This document shows positions 26,156-35,460 of a stretch of 64,000 nucleotides of DNA, in pieces. The first letter of the stretch is position 1. The number at the start of each line of letters is the position of its first letter. Source of the DNA: Glacieibacterium frigidum (lineage in GTDB: Bacteria > Pseudomonadota > Alphaproteobacteria > Sphingomonadales > Sphingomonadaceae); assembly GCF_007097155.1 (NCBI RefSeq), contig NZ_VJWA01000001.1, positions 1,645,501-1,709,500 of the forward strand, given 5' to 3'. Both the position numbers and the translations under genes were made by a program. The notes beneath the pieces were generated by a model, which was not told where the DNA came from, searched no databases, and saw nothing but the letters and a program-made list of their open reading frames with translations.

Positions 26156-26652
26156 TGTCCGACGATCGTCAGAGCTTTGCCGACCTGGGCGCCGCGATGG
26201 ATATCGCGCCCGCCGGTCACGATGGCGTTTCGCCTGCGCCGCTGCGCGAGCAGCAGATCGACGCGCAGGGCCGCGCCTACGCCACCGGCAAGCGCAAGAA
26301 CGCCATCGCGCGCGTCTGGCTCAAGCCCGGCAGCGGCAAGATCACCGTCAACGGCCGCGATCAGGAGGTGTATTTCGCCCGCCCGACGCTGCGCCTGGTG
26401 ATCAACCAGCCGTTCGACATCGCTGAGCGCCGCGAGCAGTTCGACGTCGTCTGCACCGTCGTTGGCGGCGGCCTGTCGGGCCAGGCCGGCGCGGTCAAGC
26501 ACGGCATCGCCCAGGCGCTGACGCGCTACGAGCCGACGCTGCGCACCGTCGTCAAGCACGCGGGCTTCCTGACGCGCGATCCGCGCGTCGTCGAGCGCAA
26601 GAAGTACGGCAAGGCCAAGGCCCGCCGCAGCTTCCAGTTCTCCAAGCGGTAA
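26155..26652 (+). CDS. rpsI: 30S ribosomal protein S9
   Basis: 165 residues. The conserved domain starts near residue 40 ([22 protein letters not shown]) and ends with the invariant basic tail [11 protein letters not shown] that reaches the P-site tRNA. The first 35 or so residues are an acidic extension absent from E. coli S9 but usual in related alphaproteobacteria. A long perfect hairpin follows the gene. Confidence 0.97.
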   Translation: MSDDRQSFADLGAAMDIAPAGHDGVSPAPLREQQIDAQGRAYATGKRKNAIARVWLKPGSGKITVNGRDQEVYFARPTLRLVINQPFDIAERREQFDVVCTVVGGGLSGQAGAVKHGIAQALTRYEPTLRTVVKHAGFLTRDPRVVERKKYGKAKARRSFQFSKR

Positions 26653-26660
26653 GCGGCCGA

Positions 26661-26702
26661 CGCCAAGGTGGAATTTGCTCTTCAGCGAATTCCACCTTGG
26701 CG
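26661..26702. terminator. Long perfect hairpin after rpsI
   Basis: CGCCAAGGTGGAATT pairs with AATTCCACCTTGGCG, and an inner GCT-CTTC-AGC extends it to about 19 pairs around a CTTC tetraloop. There is no T-run on either side, so it is not a canonical intrinsic terminator. It could stop RNA degradation or be a binding palindrome. The rest of 26703-26887 shows no gene. Confidence 0.6.
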
Positions 26703-26814
26703 ACGGACTCGCGTCCGCGCTGGCCGGCGGAGCGGCGGGTACACCGCCGCCCGTCCGACGGCGCGGCTTTGCCGCGACGTACCCGGCGCGCCCCGCTGTT
26801 AACACATTTTTATA

Positions 26815-26843
26815 TTGACGTTCACGTAACGACTTCTTAACCC
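26815..26843 (+). promoter_or_regulatory. Possible promoter of the PEP-CTERM gene
   Basis: TTGACG (26815-26820), 17 bases, then TAACCC. It sits in the only AT-rich patch (about 26798-26840) of this gap. The -35 is good, the -10 weak. Confidence 0.3.
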
Positions 26844-26887
26844 CGCCCCGCGCCGGTCAGGGCGCGCAGCTTTTTGGGGGCCTTCTC

Positions 26888-27694
26888 ATGTCGTTCAAGT
26901 CGCTCGCGGCGTTGGCCGCGCTTACGCTGCTGCCCGTTTCGGCCAGCGCCGCCGTAACCCTCGTCACGACGCAGAGCGACGACGCCGCGTTCGAGGGCGC
27001 GGGCGGTTTCTTGCAGACCTATTACAACCTGCCGCTCGAAGGTAACACGGCGCTGCCGCCGCTCGAGCGTGCGGTCGGCCAGGTCAAGACCGGCACAAAC
27101 ACGCGCCGCGGCCTCCACACGCCGGTCGCAGGCTCCGGCCTGCCGACGCCCGCCGGCACCGGGGTCACCCAAGCGCTGACCAACTTCGGCGCGTTCGGCG
27201 GCGGCAGCGACACGAACTTCGCCAGCGGCGTGCCGGTGGCCTTCACCTTCAGCCGCGTCGGCACGACGATCACCTACACCGTCGGTGCGGATACGTGGAG
27301 CGACACCAAGGCCTATTACGCCGACATCGACGGCTTCGAGGCGCGTATCCGCTCGAACGTCCCCACCGCTGGCACGCCGACCGACAGCCACGGCATCACC
27401 AACCTGACGCTGACCGACGCGGTGACCGTCGCGCAGTCGCTCGGATCGCTCAACGCTGCGGACGGTGCGGTGGCGATCAAGCTGTGGAGCGGGCTGACCG
27501 GCGATTTCACGCTGAGCGGCAGCTATGTCTTCGCGTGGACGGGCGGCCAGCCGACCGGCGCGCGCCTCGCGTCGCAGATCAAGCTGCTTGACCTCCCCGC
27601 CACGGTGCCCGAGCCCGCGAGCTGGGCGCTCATGATTGGCGGCTTCGGCCTGGTCGGCGCGGCAATGCGCCGCCGGGTCGCTGTGACCACCTAG
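26888..27694 (+). CDS. PEP-CTERM (PEPxxWA) exported protein
   Basis: 268 residues from ATG 26888. Signal peptide ending ASAAV; a beta-rich secreted body; and the C-terminal sorting signal VPEPASWALMIGGFGLVGAA followed by MRRR: a PEP motif, a hydrophobic helix and a basic tail. Such proteins are processed at the inner membrane by an exosortase and are commonly linked to extracellular polysaccharide or surface material. No exosortase gene is in the window. The body family is not recognised. Confidence 0.9.
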   Translation: MSFKSLAALAALTLLPVSASAAVTLVTTQSDDAAFEGAGGFLQTYYNLPLEGNTALPPLERAVGQVKTGTNTRRGLHTPVAGSGLPTPAGTGVTQALTNFGAFGGGSDTNFASGVPVAFTFSRVGTTITYTVGADTWSDTKAYYADIDGFEARIRSNVPTAGTPTDSHGITNLTLTDAVTVAQSLGSLNAADGAVAIKLWSGLTGDFTLSGSYVFAWTGGQPTGARLASQIKLLDLPATVPEPASWALMIGGFGLVGAAMRRRVAVTT

Positions 27695-27757
27695 GACGCT
27701 TCCAGCATCGGGCGCGGCGGTGTATTCGGTGGCTCCATCCGCCGGAGACACCCCGCC

Positions 27758-29800
27758 TTGCCGCTGTCGCGCCTCCTGATCCTGCTGTTCGCAGCGCTGT
27801 TCGCCGTCCCCGCCGCGGCCGCCAACGTCGCGGTGACGATCGCCGCGGAGAGTGCGCGGCCAGCGCCGGGCAAGCCGCTCGCCATCGCGCTGACCTTCGC
27901 GCCCAAGCCGACGTGGCACACCTATTGGAAGAACCCAGGTGACGCCGGGATCGAGACCCAGGCCGCGTGGACGCTGCCGCCGGGCGCGACCGCGGGGGTC
28001 TTGCGCTATCCGGTGCCGGGTCGGCTGCTCGTCTCGGGCCTGATGAATTACGTCTATGAGGCGCCGCAGACGCTGCTGGCCGAGGTGCAGGTGCCCGCGA
28101 CGGCGAGCGGCACGTTCCCGGTTGCGGTCAAGCTCGACTATCTGGTCTGTACCGACGAGATCTGCGTGCCCGAGAGTGCCAGCGTCGCCACCACCCTGAC
28201 CATCGGCGACGGCGCCCCCGACCCGGCGCAGGCCGAGACCTTCGCTGCCGCGCGCCGGGCTATGCCGGTGCCGCTCGCCGAGGCGGCGCGCTACACGGTA
28301 ACCGGCGAGCGCGTCGCGATCGGCGTGCCGATGGCGGGGCTGGAGAAGGTCCGCGGCGCCTATTTCTTCCCGCTCCGGGACGGCATCGTCGATTATAGCG
28401 CCGCGCAGGTCGTGACCCGCAGCGGCGACCTGCTGCGCATCGAGACCAAGGGCGCGCCGACCGGGCGGATCGACGGCGTGCTGCGCATCGAGCGCGAGGG
28501 CGAGGCGCCGCGTGGCTTCCTCGTCGCCGCCCAGCCCGGCACGGTGCCGGCCGCGGGTACGCCGCTGGCTGCCGCTGCCGACGACAGCGGTGCGGGCGCG
28601 ATGGCGTTCCTGCCCGCCTTCCTGCTCGCTGTGGCAGGCGGCATTCTGCTCAACGTCATGCCGTGCGTCTTCCCGATCCTCAGCCTCAAGGCGCTGAGCC
28701 TCGCGAAGGGCGGCACCAGCGACCGCACCGCGCGGCGCGACGCGCTCGCCTATGCGGGCGGCGTCATCCTCGTCTGCGTCGCGCTGGGGGGGGCGATCCT
28801 CGCGCTGCGGGCCGGCGGCGCACAGGTCGGCTGGGCGTTCCAGCTGCAGACGCCGGAGGTCATCCTCGGCCTGCTGCTGCTGACCACGGCGATCGCGCTG
28901 AACCTCGCGGGGCTGTTCGAGGTGAGCCTGCCCGGCGGCGGCGCGGGGCAGCGCCTCGCGAGCCAGGGCGGTGCGGCGGGGAGCTTCTGGACCGGCGCGC
29001 TCGCAGCCTTCGTCGCGACGCCGTGCGCCGGGCCCTTCATGGCGACCGCGCTGGCGGCGGCGCTGGTGCTGCCGCCGCTCGCCGGCCTGGCGGTGTTCGC
29101 CGGGCTGGGGCTTGGCCTCGCCCTGCCCTTCGTTCTCATCGCGTACATCCCGGCACTGCGCCGCCGCCTCCCCAGGCCGGGCGCCTGGATGGGGACCTTC
29201 CGACGTATCCTGAGCGTGCCGATGTTCCTGACCGCGCTGGCGCTAGCGTGGGTGCTCGGGCGGCAGGCCGGGATCGACGGCATGACGCTGGGGCTGGCGG
29301 GCGCACTGGCGCTCGGGCTGCTGCTGTGGTGGATCGGCACCGCACAGGCCAAGGGCCGCCCGGTCTGGGTGCCGCTCGGCGGTGCAGCGGTCGCGGCGGT
29401 GCTGGCGATCATCGCCCTGCCCACTGCCGGCCCGGCGACCGCGCAGGTCGCGTCCGCGGGCACCCTCGCCGCCCAGCCGTTCAGCGAGGCCCGCCTTGCT
29501 GCCTTGCGCGCCGCGGGCACCCCGACCTTCGTCTATTTCACCGCCGACTGGTGCCTGACCTGCAAGGTCAACGAGCGCGGTGCCCTGCGCGATGCCGATG
29601 TCGCCAAGGCCTTCGCCGCCGCCGGGGTGACGACGCTGGTCGGCGACTGGACCAACGGCGATGCCGAGATCGGCCGCTTCATCGACGCGCGCGGCGCCGC
29701 GGGGGTGCCGCTGTACCTGTTCTACCCGCGCGGGGGGGAGTCGACGACGCTGCCCCAGATCCTCACGCCCCGCACCCTGATCGACACTGCAACCACCTGA
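27758..29800 (+). CDS. DsbD-like thiol:disulfide interchange protein
   Basis: 680 residues from TTG 27758, the only start that keeps the signal peptide (LLILLFAALFAVPAAAA), with CGGAG upstream. Three parts: a periplasmic N-terminal domain with a Cys pair in YLVCTDEICVPE; a DsbD/CcdA transmembrane core with the Cys-Pro motifs NVMPCVFPIL and FVATPCAGPFM; and a C-terminal thioredoxin domain with TADWCLTCKVNE. It passes electrons from cytoplasmic thioredoxin to periplasmic partners. The downstream redoxin-like protein is a likely partner, 11 bases away. Confidence 0.93.
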   Translation: MPLSRLLILLFAALFAVPAAAANVAVTIAAESARPAPGKPLAIALTFAPKPTWHTYWKNPGDAGIETQAAWTLPPGATAGVLRYPVPGRLLVSGLMNYVYEAPQTLLAEVQVPATASGTFPVAVKLDYLVCTDEICVPESASVATTLTIGDGAPDPAQAETFAAARRAMPVPLAEAARYTVTGERVAIGVPMAGLEKVRGAYFFPLRDGIVDYSAAQVVTRSGDLLRIETKGAPTGRIDGVLRIEREGEAPRGFLVAAQPGTVPAAGTPLAAAADDSGAGAMAFLPAFLLAVAGGILLNVMPCVFPILSLKALSLAKGGTSDRTARRDALAYAGGVILVCVALGGAILALRAGGAQVGWAFQLQTPEVILGLLLLTTAIALNLAGLFEVSLPGGGAGQRLASQGGAAGSFWTGALAAFVATPCAGPFMATALAAALVLPPLAGLAVFAGLGLGLALPFVLIAYIPALRRRLPRPGAWMGTFRRILSVPMFLTALALAWVLGRQAGIDGMTLGLAGALALGLLLWWIGTAQAKGRPVWVPLGGAAVAAVLAIIALPTAGPATAQVASAGTLAAQPFSEARLAALRAAGTPTFVYFTADWCLTCKVNERGALRDADVAKAFAAAGVTTLVGDWTNGDAEIGRFIDARGAAGVPLYLFYPRGGESTTLPQILTPRTLIDTATT

Positions 29801-29811
29801 AGGAGAGACCG

Positions 29812-30402
29812 ATGATCCGTACCCTCGCGCTCAGCCTCGTCCTCGCCGCCCCGGCCTTCGCCGTGACGGTCGGCCAGCCGGCCCCGGCGTTCACCGCCAC
29901 CGACAGCAACGGCAAGGTCCATCGCCTCGCCGACTTCAAGGGCAAGCCCGTCGTCCTCGAATGGACCAATTCAGGCTGCCCCTTCGTCAAGAAACACTAC
30001 GGCGCGGGCAACATGCAGGAAACGCAGGCGGCCGCCACCAAGGCCGGCGCGGTGTGGCTGACGGTCAACTCGGGCGCGCCCGGCAAGCAGGGCCATGTCG
30101 ACGCCAAGGGCGCCAATGCCGAGGTCGCCGCCAACAAGGCCAAGCCCACCGCCTATCTGCTCGACCCGACCGGCGCGATCGGCCGGGCGTACGATGCCAA
30201 GACGACGCCGCACATCTACGTCATCGATGCCAAGGGCAATCTCGCCTACCAAGGCGCGATCGACGACAAGCCGACCGCCGACCCCGCCGACATCAAGGGC
30301 GCGACCAACCTCGCGCTCGCGGCGCTCAACGACGTGAAGGCGGGCAAGCCGGTGAAGGTGGCGACGTCCAAGCCCTACGGGTGTGCGGTCAAGTACGGGT
30401 AA
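29812..30402 (+). CDS. Exported redoxin / thioredoxin-fold protein
   Basis: 196 residues from ATG 29812 with AGGAGAG upstream. Signal peptide ending PAFA, then VGQPAPAFTATDSNGKVHRLADFKGKPVVLEWTNSGCPFVKKHY. It has one active-site Cys (GCPFVKKHY) of the AhpC/TSA-redoxin type and a second Cys near the C-terminus (YGCAVKYG). Probably a periplasmic thiol peroxidase or reductase fed by the DsbD-like protein encoded immediately upstream. Confidence 0.9.
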   Translation: MIRTLALSLVLAAPAFAVTVGQPAPAFTATDSNGKVHRLADFKGKPVVLEWTNSGCPFVKKHYGAGNMQETQAAATKAGAVWLTVNSGAPGKQGHVDAKGANAEVAANKAKPTAYLLDPTGAIGRAYDAKTTPHIYVIDAKGNLAYQGAIDDKPTADPADIKGATNLALAALNDVKAGKPVKVATSKPYGCAVKYG

Positions 30403-30439
30403 TCCTTAGCGAAACAGCCGAATCTTCCGCCTTCTTACT

Positions 30440-30546
30440 CTTCGCGACTTCGCGCCTTCGCGTGAAATCCTATGTCCCGGCCTCTACCAAAAGCGGGACC
30501 GAAGTTTTTCACGCGAAGGCGCGAAGAAGCGAAGGCGCGAAGAAGC
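30440..30546. repeat. Palindromic repeat family B, copy 1
   Basis: Left arm CTTCGCGCCTTCGCGTGAAA, centre with TATGTCCCGGCCT and AGCGGGACC, right arm TTTCACGCGAAGGCGCGAAG, then a second partial arm. Copy 2 at 59786-59958 shares arms and centre, so this is a dispersed element rather than a gene-specific terminator. It fills most of the gap between the convergent redoxin and amidohydrolase genes. Confidence 0.8.
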
Positions 30547-30561
30547 AGGAAAGCTAGCTTC

Positions 30562-32229
30562 CTATCGCTTGAACACCCGCTTGCCCCCTACCCACGTCTC
30601 CTCGACCCCAATCTTCCACAACCCATCCGCCGGAAGCACGAACGGGTCCGCGTCCACCAGAATGAAGTCCGCCCACTGCCCGGGAACCAACGTCCCCGTG
30701 CGAACACTTCGGTTCGCCGCCGCCGCCCCGGTGGTGAAGGCCGCGAAGGCTTGCTCGCCGGTCAGCGCCTCGCCGACGCGCCACCCGGCCAGGGGCTGAC
30801 CGCCCCGGTCCTGCCGCGTCACGGCGGCGTGCCAGCCATAGAAGGGGTGCGGCGGCTCGACGGGGAAGTCGCTGCCGCCCGCGAAGGCGGCGCCCGACTT
30901 GATCAGCGTCGCCCAGGCATAGCCCCCTGCCAGCCGCGCCTCGCCCAGCCGTGCCTCGGCCATGCCCTTGTCGCTGGTCGCGTGCGTCGGCTGCATCGAC
31001 GCGACGACGCCGAGCTTGGCAAAGCGCGACAGGTCGGCGGGGTCGACGATCTGGGCGTGTTCGATGCGCTTCATAACCGGTGCGGTGACACCCGCGAACA
31101 CGTCGAGCGCCTGCGCGTCGGCGGCGTCACCGATGGCGTGGACGGCGATGTCGAAGCCCTGGCTCGCCGCCTTCCCGACCTGCGCGCGCAACTCGGCATC
31201 GGTGTTGAACTGCAGGCCGCGGTTGCCCGGCGCGTCGGTGTAGTCGGCCTTCAGCCACGCGCCGCGCGACCCCAGCGCGCCGTCGCCGTACAGCTTGACC
31301 CCGTTGAGCGCGAGCCGCTCGCTGCCGCTCCAGCGCACGGGCGCCCTCGCGATCTTGCCGAGCGCGTCGATGCCGGCCGCATAGGCCGCGATGCGCAGCG
31401 TCAGCCGCCCCTCGCGCTCGTACTTGCGGTACAGCTGCCAGGTGCCGGGCTCGACGCCCATGTCGGCCGCCTGCGTCAGCCCGACCGATGCGAGAATCGC
31501 CATAGCCTTGTCGAGCGCCGCCATCGACTGCGCCGGCGTCGGCTTGGGTACGGCGCGGTTGACCAGCGCCATCGCGGCATCGACGAGGACGCCGCCAGGC
31601 GCGCCGCCCGCCAGCCGCTCGATGCTGCCGCCCGCCGGGGCCGGGGTCGCGGCGACGACCTTGCCCGCCGCCAGCGCGCGCGTATTCGCCCAGCCGGCAT
31701 GGCCGTCGACGCGCTCGAGCCACGCCGGTCGGTCGGGCACAGCGCGGTCGAGTTCGGCGGCCGTCGGGAAGCGGCCGAGGCCCCAGCGCTCCTGGTTCCA
31801 CCCGCTGCCGATGATCCACGGCGCGTTCGGATTGGCGGCGGCATAGGCCTTGATCTTCGCGAGCGCCGCGTCGAGCGAGGTCGTGTCCGACAGGTCGACC
31901 GCGAGCGCCTTGTACCCCAGGTCCATCACATGGCCGTGTGCGTCGATCAGCCCGGGCAGCAGGGTGCGGCCCCCGGCATCGACGACGGTATCGCCCTTGG
32001 CCGGCGTGGTCGTGGCGGTCCCTGCGACCCGTCCGTCATCGCCGACGACCAGCGTCGAGAAGCGCACGAGCTTGCCGCCATCGAGCGTGTAGCCGTTCGC
32101 GTTGACCACCACGGTTCGCGCCGCGGCGGGAACGCCAACAACCACCGCGGCAAGGAGCAGGCCGCGAAGATGAACAAGTAAGCGAATTTGACACCCACGA
32201 ACGACCTGCGCCGACGCGCTTAAGTTCAC
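30562..32229 (-). CDS. Exported amidohydrolase of the YtcJ type
   Basis: About 555 residues from GTG 32229, chosen because it places a signal-like segment (RGLLLAAVVVGVPAAA) near the N-terminus; an ATG at 32298 would add 23 residues before it. Metal-dependent hydrolase: LLPGLIDAHGHVMDLG with the HxH pair, WIIGSGWNQERWG and HAIGDAADAQALDVF, AGGSDFPVEPPHPFYGW near the end. YtcJ-like enzymes hydrolyse amides or N-acyl groups; the substrate is unknown. A different frame across the signal peptide also looks signal-like, so a small frameshift near the 5-prime end cannot be excluded. Confidence 0.85.
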   Translation of the reverse strand: MNLSASAQVVRGCQIRLLVHLRGLLLAAVVVGVPAAARTVVVNANGYTLDGGKLVRFSTLVVGDDGRVAGTATTTPAKGDTVVDAGGRTLLPGLIDAHGHVMDLGYKALAVDLSDTTSLDAALAKIKAYAAANPNAPWIIGSGWNQERWGLGRFPTAAELDRAVPDRPAWLERVDGHAGWANTRALAAGKVVAATPAPAGGSIERLAGGAPGGVLVDAAMALVNRAVPKPTPAQSMAALDKAMAILASVGLTQAADMGVEPGTWQLYRKYEREGRLTLRIAAYAAGIDALGKIARAPVRWSGSERLALNGVKLYGDGALGSRGAWLKADYTDAPGNRGLQFNTDAELRAQVGKAASQGFDIAVHAIGDAADAQALDVFAGVTAPVMKRIEHAQIVDPADLSRFAKLGVVASMQPTHATSDKGMAEARLGEARLAGGYAWATLIKSGAAFAGGSDFPVEPPHPFYGWHAAVTRQDRGGQPLAGWRVGEALTGEQAFAAFTTGAAAANRSVRTGTLVPGQWADFILVDADPFVLPADGLWKIGVEETWVGGKRVFKR

Positions 32230-32339
32230 TCTAAAGCGACGCCCACGCACATCGGTCGCGGGGCGGTCGGCGAGGGTAGAAGGAAGCCGCACGGTCATTT
32301 CACCTATCTGGCACATTGTAATCGAATAGGACAGCGAAA

Positions 32340-33203
32340 TCAGCGCGGGTCGAAGCGCCGGATCAGGCTCGACGTGTCGTGGCGGCCGCCGCCCATCGCC
32401 TGCACGTCGGCGTAGAACTGGTCGACCAGCGCGGTCAGCGGCAGGCCCAGCCCGGCGCGCGACGCCTCGTTCAGCACCAGCCCCAGGTCCTTGCGCATCC
32501 AGTCGACCGCAAAGCCGAAATCGAACTCGCCCTTCGCCATCGTCGCGGCGCGATTGTCCATCTGCCAGCTCTGCGCCGCACCCTTGGAGATCACGTCGAC
32601 CACGGCGTCGCTGTCGAGCCCCGCGGCGCGCGCGAACGCCAGCGCCTCCGCGAGCCCCTGCAGCACGCCCGCGATGGCGATCTGGTTAACCATCTTGGTC
32701 AGCTGCCCGCTGCCCGACGGCCCCATGTGCCCGACGCGCTTCGCATAGGCCGCGAGCACCGGCTGCGCGGCAGCAAACGCCGCCTCGGTGCCGCCGCACA
32801 TGATCGTCAGCGCGCCGTTCTCCGCCCCCGCCTGCCCGCCCGACACCGGCGCGTCGAGCACCAGGACGCGACCCTCGCCCGCGGCCGCGATCTCGCGAGC
32901 GATCGTCGCCGACACAGTGGTGTGATCGACGAACAGCGCGCCGGGCGCCATCGCCGCGAGCGCCCCGTCCGGACCCAGGACGACGGCGCGCAGGTCGTCG
33001 TCGTTGCCCACGCACGTCAGCACCACCTCCGCGCCCGTCGCCGCCTCGGCCGGTGTCGCCGCCGCCCGCCCGCCATGCGCCGCCACCCAGGCTTGTGCCT
33101 TTGCGGCGGTGCGGTTGTACACGGTCACGTCGTGCCCCGCCGCCGCCAGATGCCGCGCCATGGGAGCGCCCATGACGCCGAGGCCGAGGAAACTCAATTT
33201 CAT
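32340..33203 (-). CDS. Beta-hydroxyacid dehydrogenase (3-hydroxyisobutyrate / tartronate-semialdehyde reductase family)
   Basis: 287 residues, ATG 33201-33203 overlapping the DUF4760 stop. Rossmann motif GLGVMGAPMARHLAAAGH; substrate-binding DAPVSGGQAGAENGALTIMCGG (near 118-138); catalytic Lys in GQLTKMVNQ. The C-terminal helical dimerisation domain is present, so the length is normal. Reduces or oxidises a beta-hydroxy acid with NAD(P). Which one cannot be told from sequence. Confidence 0.92.
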   Translation of the reverse strand: MKLSFLGLGVMGAPMARHLAAAGHDVTVYNRTAAKAQAWVAAHGGRAAATPAEAATGAEVVLTCVGNDDDLRAVVLGPDGALAAMAPGALFVDHTTVSATIAREIAAAGEGRVLVLDAPVSGGQAGAENGALTIMCGGTEAAFAAAQPVLAAYAKRVGHMGPSGSGQLTKMVNQIAIAGVLQGLAEALAFARAAGLDSDAVVDVISKGAAQSWQMDNRAATMAKGEFDFGFAVDWMRKDLGLVLNEASRAGLGLPLTALVDQFYADVQAMGGGRHDTSSLIRRFDPR

Positions 33204-33871
33204 CCGGGGGTTCCGCTTGTGTCTGGCAGGGGTTCGTCACCGGGACTGATCGGCGTTCCGCCCGGTACGTCGGGTGTATCCACCGGCGGGGCACCGGCGA
33301 CAAGTCGCCGGGCCTCTTTCGACCAGCGACAGGCGACGGTCTGGTAGGTGGCGTAGATGCCGTCGCGATAGACCCACGCCTCGGCTGTGCCGCGCCGCCA
33401 GCGCTCGCGCTGGATCCAGTCGGCAGCCGCGTTCCAGTCACGGACGAATGGACCCGCCATCCAGAGCCGGTACATCGCCTCATCGAGGATGCGGTTTTCG
33501 ATCCCGATGGCGACGAGTTCGTAGTGATTGAGATAGGCCCCGACATCGAGGCGAAGCGCCTTGCTGTCGACGTCGTTCGGGTCGTCGAGGCGGTCGAAGA
33601 GATTTTCCCGCCGGACCCGCGTGAAACTGGCGTTGATACGAAGGTAGAAATCCGAAGACTCGGCCTTTTCGATCAGGTCGAGCGTCGCCTTCAGGCGAGC
33701 GGTGTCTCGGGCGTTCTTGATCGATGCGCGGGCCACGAAGATGGCGGCGCAGACCCCGAGAATAGTAGCAAGAGGCGCGAGGAGGAAAGCGTATGGAAAC
33801 GCGGCGCCCGCGTCGTGGGTGACTATCGTGTACCAGGCACCAACAGCCGAAGGGACCGCCGTGCCGTCCAA
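33200..33871 (-). CDS. Membrane-anchored DUF4760 protein
   Basis: 223 residues from ATG 33871. One N-terminal hydrophobic segment (AFLLAPLATILGVCAAIFVA), then a helical domain matching DUF4760: DTARLKATLDLIEKAESSDFY, RRENLFDRLDD, and YLNHYELVAIGIENRILDEAMYR. The tail is Pro/Gly-rich and probably disordered. Function of the family is not known. ATGA overlap with the dehydrogenase gene; the pairing may be incidental. The 257 bases to the next gene show nothing else. Confidence 0.75.
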   Translation of the reverse strand: MDGTAVPSAVGAWYTIVTHDAGAAFPYAFLLAPLATILGVCAAIFVARASIKNARDTARLKATLDLIEKAESSDFYLRINASFTRVRRENLFDRLDDPNDVDSKALRLDVGAYLNHYELVAIGIENRILDEAMYRLWMAGPFVRDWNAAADWIQRERWRRGTAEAWVYRDGIYATYQTVACRWSKEARRLVAGAPPVDTPDVPGGTPISPGDEPLPDTSGTPG

Positions 33872-34128
33872 GGTTTAGTCGCGAAGGCCTTCGATCGTCA
33901 TCACTCGTCTCCTTCGACAAAATCGCTACCCGAAACCGGGCGGAAAGTCAAGATTACCGCCTCAACGGCGGCAGTTGCCATGGGTTGCGGTCAGTCCCCG
34001 AAAGACCCTCGATCACGCAATCCCTCGCGCATCGCTCGCTCTCCCATCGACACCCGAAAGATGGCGCCCCGCCCGCCACCGGTCAAGCCTTGCTGGCCAA
34101 GCGGGCGCCCCCCCGCTAAGCCGAAACA

Positions 34129-35373
34129 ATGACCGCCCTCGCTACCGCCGCAGCCACCGCGCTGCCGATCGAACTCGCCGACGTCGTCGCGGCGCATATC
34201 GCGATCGGCGACAAGGTGATCCGCACGCCGTGCCTGCACAGCCGGACGCTGAGCGAGCTGACCGGTGCGCAGGTCTGGATCAAGTTCGAGAATCTGCAGT
34301 TCACCGCAGCCTACAAGGAGCGCGGGGCGCTCAACAAGTTGCTCACGCTGACGCCCGAGCAGCGGGCGCGCGGGGTCATCGCGGCGAGCGCCGGCAATCA
34401 CGCGCAGGGCCTGGCGTATCATGCCGCGCGGCTGGGCATTCCGGCGACGATCGTCATGCCGCGCTTCACGCCGGTGGTGAAGGTGCAGCAGACCGAGAGC
34501 CACGGCGCGCATATCGTCCTGCATGGCGAGAAGTTCGAGGAGGCGTCGGCCGAGGCGTACCGGCTGGCGGACCTGCGCGGGCTGACCTTCGTCCACCCGT
34601 TCGACGACCCCGCGGTGATGGCCGGCCAGGGCACCGTCGCGATCGAGATGTTCGAGGATGCGCCCGCGATCGACACGCTGATCGTGCCGATCGGCGGCGG
34701 CGGGTTGATCTCCGGCATGGCGACCGTCGCCAAGGCGCGGGCGAACCCGGTCGAGGTGGTCGGCGTCCAGGCGGAACTCTACCCCTCGATGCACGCGATG
34801 CTGCGCGGCCAGACGGTAACGTGCGACGGCGACACGCTCGCCGAGGGCATCGCGGTCAAGACGCCCGGCGTGCTGACGTCGCAGGTCGTGCGCGCGCTCG
34901 TCGACGACATCGTGCTGGTGGGCGAGCGCGACCTGGAGCACGCCGTCGCCATGCTGCTGACCATCGAGAAGACGGTCGCCGAGGGTGCCGGCGCCGCGGG
35001 TCTCGCGGCGTTGCTCGCGCATCCGCGGCGCTTCCGCGGGCGGACCGTGGGCCTGGTGCTGTGCGGCGGCAATATCGACACGCGGCTGCTGGCGAACGTG
35101 CTGCTGCGCGACCTCGCGCGCGCCGGGCGGCTGGCGCGCCTGCGTATCCGGCTCAAGGACCGGCCGGGCCAGCTGTTCGAGGTCGCGCGCATCTTCGACC
35201 AGCAGCAGGTCAACATCCTCGAGGTCTATCACCAGCGCGTCTTCACCAACCTGCCGGCGAAGGGCCTGATCACCGACATCGAGTGCGAGACGCGCGACCG
35301 CGACCATCTCGACCGGCTGGTCGAGGCGCTGCGGGCGGCGAGCTATGAAGTGCGGATGATCGAGCTGGATTAA
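34129..35373 (+). CDS. Threonine ammonia-lyase
   Basis: 414 residues. PLP-dependent fold type II: the Schiff-base Lys is K63 in AYKERGALNKL, then ASAGNHAQGLAYHAA, the phosphate-binding GGGGLISGMATVA, and a C-terminal ACT-like regulatory domain from about residue 335 (LKDRPGQLFEVARIFDQQQVNILEVYHQ). Deaminates threonine (and serine) to 2-oxobutyrate, the first step toward isoleucine or a catabolic route. Single short ACT domain, as in the approximately 400-residue form rather than the 500-residue E. coli IlvA. Confidence 0.92.
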   Translation: MTALATAAATALPIELADVVAAHIAIGDKVIRTPCLHSRTLSELTGAQVWIKFENLQFTAAYKERGALNKLLTLTPEQRARGVIAASAGNHAQGLAYHAARLGIPATIVMPRFTPVVKVQQTESHGAHIVLHGEKFEEASAEAYRLADLRGLTFVHPFDDPAVMAGQGTVAIEMFEDAPAIDTLIVPIGGGGLISGMATVAKARANPVEVVGVQAELYPSMHAMLRGQTVTCDGDTLAEGIAVKTPGVLTSQVVRALVDDIVLVGERDLEHAVAMLLTIEKTVAEGAGAAGLAALLAHPRRFRGRTVGLVLCGGNIDTRLLANVLLRDLARAGRLARLRIRLKDRPGQLFEVARIFDQQQVNILEVYHQRVFTNLPAKGLITDIECETRDRDHLDRLVEALRAASYEVRMIELD

Positions 35374-35460
35374 GCGCGATTAAGGCTGTTCGCGCCGCAG
35401 ATTCGCAGCCACACTGCCGTCTTGGACGTGGGGAGGCTCGGGAGGGAGCGGACGCGCGCG

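Noticed and set aside
32967-32974. GTCCGGAC core in the beta-hydroxyacid dehydrogenase gene (and another at 36619-36626)
   Set aside because: Only the 8-base centre matches; the TT and AA ends are missing and both are inside genes.
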